64,000 bases of DNA from Tessaracoccus sp. (lineage in GTDB: Bacteria > Actinomycetota > Actinomycetes > Propionibacteriales > Propionibacteriaceae), in the NCBI RefSeq assembly GCF_016714275.1, contig NZ_JADJNP010000004.1, positions 248,001 through 312,000 of the forward strand, written 5' to 3'. Below, piece by piece: positions 1 to 9,368 of this stretch. The notes under the pieces were generated by a model. It saw only the letters and a program-made list of their open reading frames with translations. It did no database searches and was not told the origin of the DNA. Within the stretch, counting starts at the first letter, position 1; each line of letters begins with the position of its first letter. A program made the position numbers and the translations under genes.

Positions 1-661
1 TGGCGAACGTGACGATCAGCAGTACCTCGAGCAGCAGCTGCACGGGCTCGGTGAGGTCGCGGAGCCGCAGCGAGAGTTGCGCCAGGTTCACCGTTCCGGT
101 CGCCGCGTACACCGCCGACAGCGAGATCAGGAACAGCGAAGAACTGAGCAGCGACACGATCACATACGTGGTGCCTGCGCGGACGCGGTCCGCGGTGCCA
201 CCCAGTGTCAGGAGCACGTAGGAGGCGAACAGCAGGATCTCGAAGCCGACGAAAAGGTTGAAAAGGTCGCCCGCGAGGAACGCGTTCGACACGCCCGCCA
301 TCAGCAGCAGGAACGTGGGGTGGAAGATGGAGACCGGAGTCTCGCGCCGCACTTCGTCCTGGTCCTGACCCGTCGCGAATACCAAGACGCAGAGCGCGAC
401 GACGGACGCCACCATCAGCATCAGTGCGCTCAGGCGGTCCACGACGAGCGCGATGCCGAGCGGCGCCGGCCACCCCGCCACCCACAACGCAAGAGCGCCG
501 TGGGTGTGGGTGTACCAGATGAACGTCGCGGCGACCGCGACGATTCCGGTCATGCTGATGACCGACACGAGGCGCTGCAGCCCGGGACGGCGGGGCAGCG
601 CGAGCGCGACCGCCGCGCCGAAGATGGCGAGCAGCACGGGGGCAGGTATGAGGTTCGTCAT
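1..661 (-). CDS. mnhD: Na+/H+ antiporter subunit D (MnhD/MrpD), 3' end cut by window edge
   Basis: This is the N-terminal part (about 220 residues) of an Mrp antiporter D subunit, a polytopic membrane protein related to the proton-pumping subunits of complex I. The minus-strand translation from the ATG at 661 is hydrophobic, with repeated membrane spans and a typical MnhD segment around the middle (GDLFNLFVGFEILL). The ATG overlaps the stop of mnhC in an ATGA arrangement, so the genes are translationally coupled. The rest of the gene, and probably mnhE, F and G, lies beyond position 1. Subunit assignment rests on operon order and sequence style, not on a search. Confidence 0.85.
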   Translation of the reverse strand, partial: MTNLIPAPVLLAIFGAAVALALPRRPGLQRLVSVISMTGIVAVAATFIWYTHTHGALALWVAGWPAPLGIALVVDRLSALMLMVASVVALCVLVFATGQDQDEVRRETPVSIFHPTFLLLMAGVSNAFLAGDLFNLFVGFEILLFASYVLLTLGGTADRVRAGTTYVIVSLLSSSLFLISLSAVYAATGTVNLAQLSLRLRDLTEPVQLLLEVLLIVTFA

Positions 662-1083
662 TCGCTTGCCGCGTCTTCTCCGCCCTCGGTGAACGTGGTG
701 TCCTCGTAGGACTCGGAGGCGACGTCTGCCTCGGCGAGCTCGCGGATGCGGGCGTCCTCGACGTCGTCGGCAACCTCGTCGTGCCCGTGTAGCTGGAAGC
801 TGCGGTAGGCGAGGGTGAGGACGAACCCGGCGACGGCCATCGTGATGACGATCGCGGTCAGGACCATGGCCTGGGGGAGCGGGTCGGAGACGTCGCCGTC
901 GGAGAGCCCGATGATCGGCGGAGACCCCGGCTTGCCGGCCGCGACGAGGAACAGCATGTTGACGCCGTTGCTCGTCAGCAGCACGCCGAGCAGGATGCGG
1001 GTCAGCGAGCGCTCGAGCAGCAGGTAGACGCCCGAGGCGACGAGGACGCCGGCGGTGATGGCGAGGACGAGGTTGGCGCTCAC
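658..1083 (-). CDS. mnhC: Na+/H+ antiporter subunit C (MnhC/MrpC)
   Basis: A 141-residue membrane protein of the NuoK/MnhC family, part of the multisubunit Mrp antiporter that exports Na+ in exchange for H+. Three predicted membrane helices are visible, with the family pattern LLGVLLTSNGVNMLFL in the second. The C-terminal tail, about 35 residues after the last helix, is acidic and probably cytoplasmic. Its start overlaps the mnhA stop by 4 nt (658-1083 against 1080-3983) and its stop overlaps the mnhD start, so A-C-D are one tightly coupled operon. Length and helix count are normal for the family. Confidence 0.92.
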   Translation of the reverse strand: MSANLVLAITAGVLVASGVYLLLERSLTRILLGVLLTSNGVNMLFLVAAGKPGSPPIIGLSDGDVSDPLPQAMVLTAIVITMAVAGFVLTLAYRSFQLHGHDEVADDVEDARIRELAEADVASESYEDTTFTEGGEDAASE

Positions 1084-3983
1084 AACGCTCCTCCTAGCTG
1101 GCCGGGGATGGCCTTGGTGGAGTCGGGGATCGGCATTGGGGCGGTCTCCTCGCTGGCGTGCTGGTCGATACCCGAGCCGAGGCTGCGGGCGACGTCGAGC
1201 AGCATGCCGACGACCACCAGGTACACGCCGACGTCGAACACCGTCGAGCTGACCAGGTGGAGGTCTCCGAGGAGGGGGATATGGAGGTGCGTCTCGTAGC
1301 TCTGCAGGATGGTGCCGCCGAAGAACAGGGGCGTGATGGCCGCGGCGAGGGCGAGCAGCAGGCCGCCGCCGAGCAGCCGGCCGGCATCGAACGGGGCCGC
1401 CTCGTCGAGCTCGTAGCGGCCCGCGGCGAGGTAGCGGATGAACAGCGCCATGCCGGCGACGAGGCCGCCCGCGAAGCCGCCGCCCGGGGAGTTGTGGCCG
1501 GCGAACAGCAGATAGACCGACACGATGATCATGGGCCCGAACAGCACGCGCGTGACGACCTCGAACACCACCGAGCGGACCATCGGCGAGAGGGTCTGGC
1601 CGGCGCGCAGCCAGACGCCGGGCGCGGTGTCGGCCTGCGGCTCATCGGTGCGGCTGGCGAAGGCGGTCTCAGTGGACGTGACCCGCACCACGCGGGAACG
1701 GAGGAAGATCAGCGACGCGATACCGGTGGCCGCGATGACAAGCACGGAGATCTCGCCGAACGTGTCCCAGGCGCGGGTATCGACCAGCGCGACGTTGACG
1801 ATGTTCTTGCCGTAGCCGAACTCGTAGGCGGCCTCGTACCAGGCGTCGGAGATCGGGTCGGCGACGCGGGAACCGGCCGCGACCAGCGCGATCAGCGTCA
1901 CAGCCGTCCCCGTCGCCACGGCCACGAGCACGCGCCACCAGCGGGTCGAGCTCAGCGGGCGGTTGGTGAAGTAGCGCGGCAGCTTGCGCACCGCCAGCAC
2001 GAAGATGACCAGCGTCACCGTCTCGACCAGCACCTGGGTGAGCGCGAGGTCCGGGGCGCCGCCGATCGCGAACAGCAGCGCGAGCCCGTACCCGGTGAAG
2101 CCGACGAGCAGCACCGCGCGGATGCGGCCGCGCGACGTCGCCGCAAGGAACGCGGCGGAGACGATCACCGCGGCGATCAGCAGCTGTGGCCACACGTCGA
2201 CGAGCCGGTAGGCGGGCCACACCCGGATGCGCATCATCGCGTAGGTGGAGAGCGTGACGAGGGTCACGAGGATCGTCCCGAGGTAGATCGACAGCGAACC
2301 CCGCTGCGTGCGGGCCGTGACCTCGACCGCGATCCTGTCGATCTGCAGCATCGACCGGTGGTAGATGTCCTCTGCCGACATCGAGTGCGGGAACGTTGCC
2401 TGCACGGCGGCGATCCTGCGGCGGAAGACGAACATCGTGGTGCCGGCGAGAAGGGCGAGCACCGACATGCCCAGCGGGACGGTGAGGCCGTGCCACAGCG
2501 CGAACCCATGCCCCTGATGTCCCGCGGCCACGCTCGTCGCGTACGGCTGGAGGATCGCGGTGAGCTGGGGCCCGAGGAAGCCGAGGACGAGGCTGGCGGC
2601 GCCGAGGATCATGGGCACGACGGTCATCCCGCGGGACGGCCGGTGCCACGTCAGCGCGGGGGCGCCGTCCTTCGGGGCGAACGCGCCCCACCACCAGCGC
2701 AGCGTGTACGCGACGGTCAGCGCGGCGCCGAAGACCAGCGCGACCGCGAGCGCGGCGGCGGGGAGGGGGGCGACGTCGGGAAGGTCGCCCTTGACCAGGT
2801 ACTCGACCGCCTCGAACGCCGCCTCCTTGGTGAGGAAGCCGACGAGCGGGAACATGCCCGCCATGGAGAGCGCGGCGAACCCGCCGAGCACCGCGAGCCA
2901 CGGCACGCGGTAGCCGACGCCGTTGAGCTCACGCAGGTCGCGGGTGCCGGCGGAGTGGTCGATCACGCCGACGATCATGAACAGCGCCGACTTGAACAGC
3001 GCGTGCGCGACCACCGTTCCGATGCCGGCAAGGGCCGCGGCCTGCGTGCCGATGCCGAGCAGCAGCACCATGAAGCCCAGCTGGGAGACGGTGCCGTAGG
3101 CCAGCAGCAGCTTGAGGTCGGTCTGGCGCAGCGCGCGCCAGCCGCCGACGATGAGGGTGGCGGTGCCCAGGATCATGATCGTCGGCCGCCAGAAGGGCAC
3201 CGAGGCGAACGAGGGCGCAAGCACCGCGACGAGGTAGACGCCGGCCTTCACCATGGCGGCCGCGTGCAGGTAGGCCGAGATGGGGGTGGGCGCGGCCATC
3301 GCACCCGGCAGCCAGAAGTGGAACGGAACCAGCGCCGACTTCGTCAGCGCGCCCACGAGCATCAGCAGGGCGCCCGCCGTCGCAAGCACGCCGACCGGCG
3401 GATTGGCCGCGATCTGCTCCAACGACAGCGTGCCGGAGGCCTGCCACACGGCGACGATGCCCACCAGCATCGCGAGGCCTCCCGAGGTCGTCACGATCAG
3501 CGCGGTCTGCGCCGCGCCGCGGTTGGCGCGACGGCGCGGGTCGTGGCCGATCAGCAGGTAGGAGAAGACGGTCGTCAGCTCCCAGAACACGAAAAGCACG
3601 ACGAGGTTGTCCGCGGTGACGAGCCCGAGCATCGCGCCGGCGAACGCGGTGAGGATCGCGGCGGAGCGTCCCACCGTCATACCTTGGAAGTACCACCGGC
3701 TGTACAGCAGCACGAGCGTCCCGACCCAGGTGACGATCATGGCGAGCACCCATTGGACGAGCCCCATGCGCAGCGTCAGGTCGACGTCGAGGCTGGGGAT
3801 CCACCGCGCCGTGAACTCGTAGGCGCCGCCCGCGAAGATCAGCGGCGCCTGCGCGGTGAGCCAGATCGCCGCAGCCAACGGACCGAGCATGAGGACGTAG
3901 AACACCCTGTCGCGGAGGCCGCGGACCAGGAGCGGGGTGAGCGCGCCAAGTACCGCGTGGACGGCGATCAAGGCATAAAGCAC
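1080..3983 (-). CDS. mnhA: Na+/H+ antiporter subunit A fused to subunit B (MnhA-MnhB)
   Basis: A 967-residue polytopic membrane protein. The N-terminal part is the NuoL-like MnhA subunit, with the conserved antiporter region around LKLLLAYGTVSQLGFM and PTPISAYLHAAAMVKAG, which lines the proton path. The next section is the MnhA C-terminal extension. From about residue 799 (SPMVRSVVFEVVTR onward, with SPGGGFAGGL) the protein continues as an MnhB domain, so subunits A and B are one polypeptide. This fits the absence of a separate mnhB between mnhA and mnhC. A purine-rich ribosome-binding stretch lies just upstream of the ATG at 3983. The complex should act in Na+ and pH homeostasis. Confidence 0.93.
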   Translation of the reverse strand: MLYALIAVHAVLGALTPLLVRGLRDRVFYVLMLGPLAAAIWLTAQAPLIFAGGAYEFTARWIPSLDVDLTLRMGLVQWVLAMIVTWVGTLVLLYSRWYFQGMTVGRSAAILTAFAGAMLGLVTADNLVVLFVFWELTTVFSYLLIGHDPRRRANRGAAQTALIVTTSGGLAMLVGIVAVWQASGTLSLEQIAANPPVGVLATAGALLMLVGALTKSALVPFHFWLPGAMAAPTPISAYLHAAAMVKAGVYLVAVLAPSFASVPFWRPTIMILGTATLIVGGWRALRQTDLKLLLAYGTVSQLGFMVLLLGIGTQAAALAGIGTVVAHALFKSALFMIVGVIDHSAGTRDLRELNGVGYRVPWLAVLGGFAALSMAGMFPLVGFLTKEAAFEAVEYLVKGDLPDVAPLPAAALAVALVFGAALTVAYTLRWWWGAFAPKDGAPALTWHRPSRGMTVVPMILGAASLVLGFLGPQLTAILQPYATSVAAGHQGHGFALWHGLTVPLGMSVLALLAGTTMFVFRRRIAAVQATFPHSMSAEDIYHRSMLQIDRIAVEVTARTQRGSLSIYLGTILVTLVTLSTYAMMRIRVWPAYRLVDVWPQLLIAAVIVSAAFLAATSRGRIRAVLLVGFTGYGLALLFAIGGAPDLALTQVLVETVTLVIFVLAVRKLPRYFTNRPLSSTRWWRVLVAVATGTAVTLIALVAAGSRVADPISDAWYEAAYEFGYGKNIVNVALVDTRAWDTFGEISVLVIAATGIASLIFLRSRVVRVTSTETAFASRTDEPQADTAPGVWLRAGQTLSPMVRSVVFEVVTRVLFGPMIIVSVYLLFAGHNSPGGGFAGGLVAGMALFIRYLAAGRYELDEAAPFDAGRLLGGGLLLALAAAITPLFFGGTILQSYETHLHIPLLGDLHLVSSTVFDVGVYLVVVGMLLDVARSLGSGIDQHASEETAPMPIPDSTKAIPGQLGGAL

Positions 3984-4094
3984 GCCAGGGTCCCTTCGGG
4001 GTAGGGGTCTTGGTGGCGGGGTCAGTGTATCGGCCCGGACAAGGCCTTGTCGTTACTCTGGCGTGAAGGATTCTGGCGCGTGCCGAGCACCCGG

Positions 4095-4895
4095 CTAGGC
4101 CGCGAGGCGCTCCCGGAGCCAAGTCAGGTCGCGCTCGTGCTCGGGGACGCCGCCCGGGGTCTCGAGGATCGTCCGGGTGTCGGCCGCCTTCACCAGCGCG
4201 ACGAGGGCCTCTGGGTCCGCGAAACCCTCGCCCAGGTTGGCGTGGCGGTCCGCCCCGCTGTCCTGCGGGTCGCGAGAGTCGTTGCAGTGGACCACGTCGA
4301 CGCGGCCGGTGATCGCCATGATCTTCTCGACGGCGCCGTCTAGGCCCAGGCCGCTGGCGTGCGCATGGCAGGTGTCGAGGCAGAAGCCCACCTGGTCGAT
4401 GTTCGGCGAGCCCGACAACGCGTCCCACAACCGGTCGATCGACTCCAGGTGCCGCGTCATCGCGGAGTTCCCTCCTGCGGTGTTCTCGATGAAGATCGGG
4501 ATGGGCAGGTCCAGGCCGTCGATGCACTTGCGCCAGTTCGCATACCCGACGGCGGGGTCCTCCTTGGCGGTGACGTGGCCGCCGTGCACGACGACGCCGA
4601 GTGCGCCGGCCGCAGCCGCCTCCGTCACCGATTGCTGCAGCAGCTTGCGCGACGGGATCCGGATGCGGTTGTTCGTCGACGCGACGTTCAACGCATAGGG
4701 GGAGTGGACGACGATCCCGACGCCAGCCGACTCAGCCGCCGCCTTCAGGGCGGGCGCGCCGCCTGGCACGAGGCAACCGGGTGCCTTCCAGCTCTGCGGG
4801 TCGCCGAGGAAGATCTGCACCACCTCGGCACCGAGCGCCGCGGCGTCGGCGAGCGGGTCGATGGAGTCAACGTGGGAGCCCAGTCGGATCGTCAT
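4095..4895 (-). CDS. nfo: Deoxyribonuclease IV (endonuclease IV), AP endonuclease
   Basis: A 266-residue TIM-barrel AP endonuclease that cuts DNA 5' of abasic sites in base-excision repair. The metal-ligand motifs of the family appear in order: HGGH, IENTAGG, CLDTCHAHASG, HCNDSRDPQDSGADRHANLGEG (split across two ligands), and a final ILETPG glutamate. The length is slightly short but within the normal range. It is monocistronic as far as can be seen, running toward the antiporter operon with a roughly 110-base gap. A TAGGGT box 6 nt before the ATG suggests leaderless transcription. Assignment is secure; regulation is inferred. Confidence 0.93.
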   Translation of the reverse strand: MTIRLGSHVDSIDPLADAAALGAEVVQIFLGDPQSWKAPGCLVPGGAPALKAAAESAGVGIVVHSPYALNVASTNNRIRIPSRKLLQQSVTEAAAAGALGVVVHGGHVTAKEDPAVGYANWRKCIDGLDLPIPIFIENTAGGNSAMTRHLESIDRLWDALSGSPNIDQVGFCLDTCHAHASGLGLDGAVEKIMAITGRVDVVHCNDSRDPQDSGADRHANLGEGFADPEALVALVKAADTRTILETPGGVPEHERDLTWLRERLAA

Positions 4896-5341
<446 letters not shown>

Positions 5342-6178
5342 ATGTCGCATTCGCCGTTCGTCGCCCATAACGGGTTCGCGCTCCCGCCGCAGGGGTTCGG
5401 CACGTACAACCTCCGCGGCGACGCGGGCGCGCAGTCGGTGCGCACCGCCGTCGAACTCGGCTACCGGCTCGTCGACACCGCCTTCAACTACGAGAACGAG
5501 GGCGCTGTCGGGTACGGCGTCGTCGCGTCCGACGTCGACCGCGACGAGTTGATCGTCACGACGAAGCTCGCGGGCAGGCACCACGAGCGCGAGAGGGCGC
5601 TCGTCTCGGTGGAGGAGAGCAGGAGGCGGCTCGGGCTCGACGTCATCGACCTCGTCCTGATCCACTGGCCGAATCCTGCCGCCGACCGCTACGTCGAGGC
5701 CTGGGCGGCCCTCGTCGAGCTGCGTGAGCGCGGCGTGGTGCGCGAGATCGGCGTGTCGAACTTCCTGCCCGAGCACCTCGAGCGGATCGAGGCGGCCACC
5801 GGAGTTCACCCCGTCGTCAACCAGATCGAGCTGCATCCCTACTTCCCCCAGGTCGAGGCGCTCGCGTACAACCTCGAGCGAGGAATCGTCACCGAGGCAT
5901 GGAGCCCGCTCGGTCGGGGCGGCGACGTGCTCTCCGAGCCCGCGGTCGGTGAGGTGGCCGAGGCCCATGGCGTTTCGCGCGCGCAGGCCGTGCTGGCCTG
6001 GCACGTCGCGCGGGGCTCGGTGGCGATCCCCAAGGCTTCCTCGCCGGACCATCAGGGCGCGAACCTCGCGGCCGTCACTGTGGAACTGAGCGACGCGGAG
6101 GTCGAGGCGATCACCGCGCTCGGCCGCGCGGACGGACGGCTGTTCGGCGCTGATCCCCGTGCCCACGAGGAGATGTAG
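5342..6178 (+). CDS. Aldo/keto reductase
   Basis: A 278-residue NAD(P)H-dependent oxidoreductase of the AKR family (2,5-diketo-gluconate reductase type), which reduces aldehydes and ketones in the cytoplasm. The catalytic tetrad is intact: Asp45 and Tyr50 in LVDTAFNYENE, Lys75 in TTKLAG, and His108 in LVLIHWP. The NADP-binding C-terminal part carries VAIPKASSPDHQGANL. An AAGGAG ribosome-binding site precedes the ATG. It ends 1 nt before the convergent ArsR-type regulator stop. The physiological substrate cannot be read from sequence. The upstream region is the poly-G tract, so its true promoter may be misassembled. Confidence 0.92.
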   Translation: MSHSPFVAHNGFALPPQGFGTYNLRGDAGAQSVRTAVELGYRLVDTAFNYENEGAVGYGVVASDVDRDELIVTTKLAGRHHERERALVSVEESRRRLGLDVIDLVLIHWPNPAADRYVEAWAALVELRERGVVREIGVSNFLPEHLERIEAATGVHPVVNQIELHPYFPQVEALAYNLERGIVTEAWSPLGRGGDVLSEPAVGEVAEAHGVSRAQAVLAWHVARGSVAIPKASSPDHQGANLAAVTVELSDAEVEAITALGRADGRLFGADPRAHEEM

Positions 6179-6179
6179 G

Positions 6180-6797
6180 TCAGGCGACCGATCCTCGGAT
6201 CAGGGCGGCGAGCCAGTCGCCCTCCCCGGGTGGGACCTCCTGGGCCTCGTTCGCGTCGCGGGTGGGCGGTTCCTCGTTGACCCAATACACGTTGCGTGCG
6301 CGGCGCAGATACCGGTAGTCGACGAGCTCGCGCCGCAGAAGCGCGACGTCGGGGTGGGCACGCCGCAGGAGGTCGTTGACCTCGCGCTCGGCGTAGCGAC
6401 GCCCGGGCTCGAAGCGCCGCAGCAGCTCCAGCAGCACCGCGACGCGCGCCTTGCGCTTCGCCGGGATCGAGCGCAGGCGCTCGCCGTCGAAGAAGTTGCG
6501 GAGGACCCGCGCCTGATCGGGGTCGGCGAGGTCTGGCGCGGGCTCGGTGCGGTTCACGTCGTCGAGCAGTTCGTGGTTGATCGACCAGATGCGGCGTTGC
6601 GCGTCGGCCTGCGCGCGCACGATGCCGACGTCGCGGAGCCGGTGGAGGTGATGACTGATGGTGGGTGCGCTGAGTTCCAGCTCCGTGGCCAGCTCCGTGC
6701 CCGTGCGCGGCCTCTCGGCGAGAAGGCCGAGGATGCGCAGGCGGGTGGCGTCGGCGATGGTCTTCAGCAGCGTGACGCGTTCCTCGAGGTCGGCCAT
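6180..6797 (-). CDS. ArsR-family regulator with C-terminal DUF2087
   Basis: A 205-residue transcription factor. Residues 1-80 form an ArsR-type winged helix (IADATRLRILGLLAERPRTG, then SAPTISHHLHRLRDVGIV as recognition helix). The C-terminal half matches the DUF2087 pattern (GRRYAEREVNDLLRRAHPD and LVDYRYLRR, then a short WVNEE tail). No ArsR metal-binding CVC motif is present, so it probably responds to something other than arsenite. It is divergent from the uridine phosphorylase, with a perfect palindrome in the shared promoter region (6811-6826), consistent with autoregulation and possible control of the neighbour. The effector is unknown. Confidence 0.85.
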   Translation of the reverse strand: MADLEERVTLLKTIADATRLRILGLLAERPRTGTELATELELSAPTISHHLHRLRDVGIVRAQADAQRRIWSINHELLDDVNRTEPAPDLADPDQARVLRNFFDGERLRSIPAKRKARVAVLLELLRRFEPGRRYAEREVNDLLRRAHPDVALLRRELVDYRYLRRARNVYWVNEEPPTRDANEAQEVPPGEGDWLAALIRGSVA

Positions 6798-6810
6798 GTC
6801 CCCTCCAGTC

Positions 6811-6833
6811 TTAGATATACATCTAATTTAGAT
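6811..6833. promoter_or_regulatory. Palindromic operator between arsR-type regulator and uridine phosphorylase
   Basis: Two overlapping perfect inverted repeats: TTAGATATACATCTAA (6811-6826) and ATCTAATTTAGAT (6821-6833). They sit 14 bases upstream of the regulator ATG in an AT-rich patch within GC-rich DNA. Position and symmetry fit the operator of the adjacent ArsR-type protein. Confidence 0.6.
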
Positions 6834-6937
6834 GATCGTCGAAGCTTTGGCAACTCCTTCTCCGGTGGGGAATCGGGACACGAGTCGCGCACCGCGGCGG
6901 TACTGTGAAGGTGGGAACCAGCTACGAAGGAGTCGCC

Positions 6938-7714
6938 ATGGCCACCTACTCGGACGGCTACGAGTACCACATCCACCTCTCCGAGGGAGACATCGGCAGA
7001 TACGTGTTCCTGCCCGGCGATCCCGGACGGTGCGAAACCATCGCCCAGCACTTCGACAACCCGCGCTTCGTGGCGTCGCACCGCGAACACACCACCTGGG
7101 CGGGCGAGCTCGACGGCGCGCCCGTGGCCGTGACGTCGACGGGCATGGGAGGACCGTCGACGGCGATCGCGGTCGAGGAGTTGATCCACGTCGGCGCCGA
7201 CACGTTCATGCGGGTCGGCACCTCGGGCGCGATGCAGCCCGAGACCCAGCCCGGCGACATCGCCGTCATCAACGCGGCCATCCGCGACGAGGGAACAGGC
7301 CTGCATTACCTCCCCATGGAGTTCCCTGCCGTCGCGAGCCTCGACCTCGTCAACGGCCTCGTCGCCGCCTCGGAGGCGATGAACCGGCGCTACCACGTCG
7401 GGGTCTCACAGTCGAAGGACTCCTTCTACGGCCAGCACTCGCCCGACTCGATGCCCGTCGGCCCGCGCCTCCGAGAGCGCTGGGACGCCTGGGTCAAGGG
7501 CGGCTGCCTCGTCTCCGAGATGGAGTGCGCGACGCTGTTCCTCGTCGGCGCCACGCGCCGCGTCCGCACCGGCGGCGTCATGATGGTCATGGGCCACCAC
7601 GACTTCGCGCCGATGACCGACGCGGAAAGGGACGCCTCGAAGGTCGAAAACCTGATCCCGGTTGCTATCGAAGGCATGCGGCAGGTGATCGCCGCCGACC
7701 TCGCCGCTCGCTGA
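6938..7714 (+). CDS. udp: Uridine phosphorylase-type nucleoside phosphorylase
   Basis: A 258-residue enzyme of the PNP/UDP family that converts a nucleoside plus phosphate to base plus sugar-1-phosphate in pyrimidine salvage. Motifs seen are FLPGDPGRCE (phosphate binding, residues about 25-33), TGMGGPSTAIAVEEL, RVGTSGAMQ and the late VSEMECATLF nucleoside-binding segment. A GTG at 6905 would add 11 residues, but the ATG at 6938 is preceded at 5 nt by AAGGAG (6927-6932) and is preferred. It lies divergent from the DUF2087 regulator across a palindromic operator. Uridine is the likeliest substrate; other nucleosides cannot be excluded. Confidence 0.88.
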   Translation: MATYSDGYEYHIHLSEGDIGRYVFLPGDPGRCETIAQHFDNPRFVASHREHTTWAGELDGAPVAVTSTGMGGPSTAIAVEELIHVGADTFMRVGTSGAMQPETQPGDIAVINAAIRDEGTGLHYLPMEFPAVASLDLVNGLVAASEAMNRRYHVGVSQSKDSFYGQHSPDSMPVGPRLRERWDAWVKGGCLVSEMECATLFLVGATRRVRTGGVMMVMGHHDFAPMTDAERDASKVENLIPVAIEGMRQVIAADLAAR

Positions 7715-7751
7715 CCTGGCTGTGATGGGGTCCGGCTTTCGATTGTCACGA

Positions 7752-9368
7752 TCAGCCGGGCCGGTCGTCGACCTTGAGGACTCCGCACGGTTTCGTCGCT
7801 ACCCACACGCGCTCGACGCGGAGGTCGCGGGCCAAGTGCTCGTCGTGGGTGACGATCAGCAGCGCGCCGCGGTAGTCGTCCAGGGCCGCAACCAGCTGCT
7901 CGGCGGAGGCCAGGTCGATGTTGTTCGTCGGCTCGTCCAGGACCAGGAGCTGCGGCGCGGGGTCGGCGAATAGCGTCCGCGCCAAGGCGACGCGGAACCG
8001 TTCGCCACCCGACATCGTCGACGGCGCCTGGTCCGCGCGATCGCCGCGAATCAGGAACCGCGCCAGCAATGCCCGCGCCTCGTGCGGGGTGCGCCCCGGG
8101 GCCGCGTCGCGGACGGCACCCAGCGCCGTCGGGAACTGGTCGAGACCGTCGAGGTTCTGGGCAAGCAACCCCGTCGGGACAGTGGGCGCGAGTTCGACTG
8201 AGACATCGCGAAGGAATGGGATGCCCGGCTCAGCCGACGTAAGGGCGAAGGAGAGGAGAGTCGACTTGCCTGCGCCGTTGTCGCCGGTGAGGCGGATGCG
8301 CTCCGGGCCGACGACAGACAGCACGGCCTCGCCGACGCGGAGCCGCAGCACGTCCTTGCCCCTCGGGACGGTCGTTTCTGGCAGCGCCAGGCGGATGGTG
8401 TCGTCGGTGCGGGCCGCGTCGTCGGCGAGGGCGCGGGCGTCGGCCGCCTCCTGCACAGCCTTCTGATGAGCGACCGCCTTCGAGCCGGAGCCCTTCTCCG
8501 CACGGTTCTGGAAGAAGTCCGCCGCGCCCTTCGAGACGTTGCCCGCGGCACGTTCCTTGCGGGCCGAGCGGTTGCGCTGGGCCTCGCGCTGCAGCTCGGC
8601 CTGGGCGTGGCGCTTGGCCCTTTCCAGGTGGGCCTCGGCGTCGCGGAGTTGCCGCTCCGCCGTCGCCTGGCGCTGCTCCTTGTGCGCGGCGTACGCGGCG
8701 AACCCGCTGCCGAAGCTCACCGCGCCGCGCCTGTCGAGGTCGACGAGGGCATCGACGCGTTCCAGCAGATCGCGATCGTGGCTGACGACGATCACCGCCC
8801 CCGTCCAGGCCTCCAGCGCGTCGTACAGCCACCGCCGTGTCCGGGTGTCGAGGTTGTTGGTCGGCTCGTCGAGGAGCGTGACATCGGGCCTCGCCAACCG
8901 CGCCCCGGCCAGAGCGACCCGCGTGGCCTCGCCGCCGGACAAGGTCGACGCCGGCCGAGCCAGGAATTCCGGCTCCGCGGGCAGACCCAACGCGGCCAAC
9001 TCGGCGACGGCGCGCGCCTCGACGTCCCACCGGTCGCCGACGGCGTCGAAGTCGGCGGGATCGACGGAGCCCGCCTCGATCGCGCGCAGCGCCGCGAGCA
9101 CGCCGGAGACGCCGAGCAGTTCGGCGACCGAGCCCGCCGTCGTCAGTCGTTGCGGTACGAGTAGGACGCTGCCATCGACGCGGATCGTCCCCGCCGTCGG
9201 CGCGAGACGCCCCGCGATGAGGTTGAGCAGCGTCGACTTGCCTGAGCCGTTGGGACCGATCAGTCCGGTCAGACCGACGGGGAACGTGGCGGACACGCCG
9301 TCGAGGACGACGCTGCCATCAGCGAGGTGATAGGTGAGGCCGTCGACGACGACGGCAGAGTGAGCCAT
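7752..9368 (-). CDS. ABC-F family ATPase
   Basis: A soluble protein of about 538 residues with two ABC domains and no membrane segments, typical of ABC-F translation factors that bind the ribosomal E-site. Walker A motifs are GPNGSGKST (N domain) and GDNGAGKST (C domain), with signature motifs LSGGEATR and MSGGERFR. Between them lies a long charged arginine/alanine/glutamine-rich linker (about residues 210-310), the part that reaches into the ribosome. An upstream GTG or ATG (to 9413) is possible, but the ATG at 9368 follows an AGGA-like site at 7 nt. It could be a housekeeping factor or an antibiotic-resistance type; sequence alone does not decide. Confidence 0.87.
   Translation of the reverse strand: MAHSAVVVDGLTYHLADGSVVLDGVSATFPVGLTGLIGPNGSGKSTLLNLIAGRLAPTAGTIRVDGSVLLVPQRLTTAGSVAELLGVSGVLAALRAIEAGSVDPADFDAVGDRWDVEARAVAELAALGLPAEPEFLARPASTLSGGEATRVALAGARLARPDVTLLDEPTNNLDTRTRRWLYDALEAWTGAVIVVSHDRDLLERVDALVDLDRRGAVSFGSGFAAYAAHKEQRQATAERQLRDAEAHLERAKRHAQAELQREAQRNRSARKERAAGNVSKGAADFFQNRAEKGSGSKAVAHQKAVQEAADARALADDAARTDDTIRLALPETTVPRGKDVLRLRVGEAVLSVVGPERIRLTGDNGAGKSTLLSFALTSAEPGIPFLRDVSVELAPTVPTGLLAQNLDGLDQFPTALGAVRDAAPGRTPHEARALLARFLIRGDRADQAPSTMSGGERFRVALARTLFADPAPQLLVLDEPTNNIDLASAEQLVAALDDYRGALLIVTHDEHLARDLRVERVWVATKPCGVLKVDDRPG

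Noticed and set aside
1158..4004. Plus-strand ORF of about 950 codons opposite mnhA-B
   Set aside because: Arg/Glu/Gln/His-rich low-complexity protein opposite a clear transporter; antisense artefact of GC-rich codon usage.
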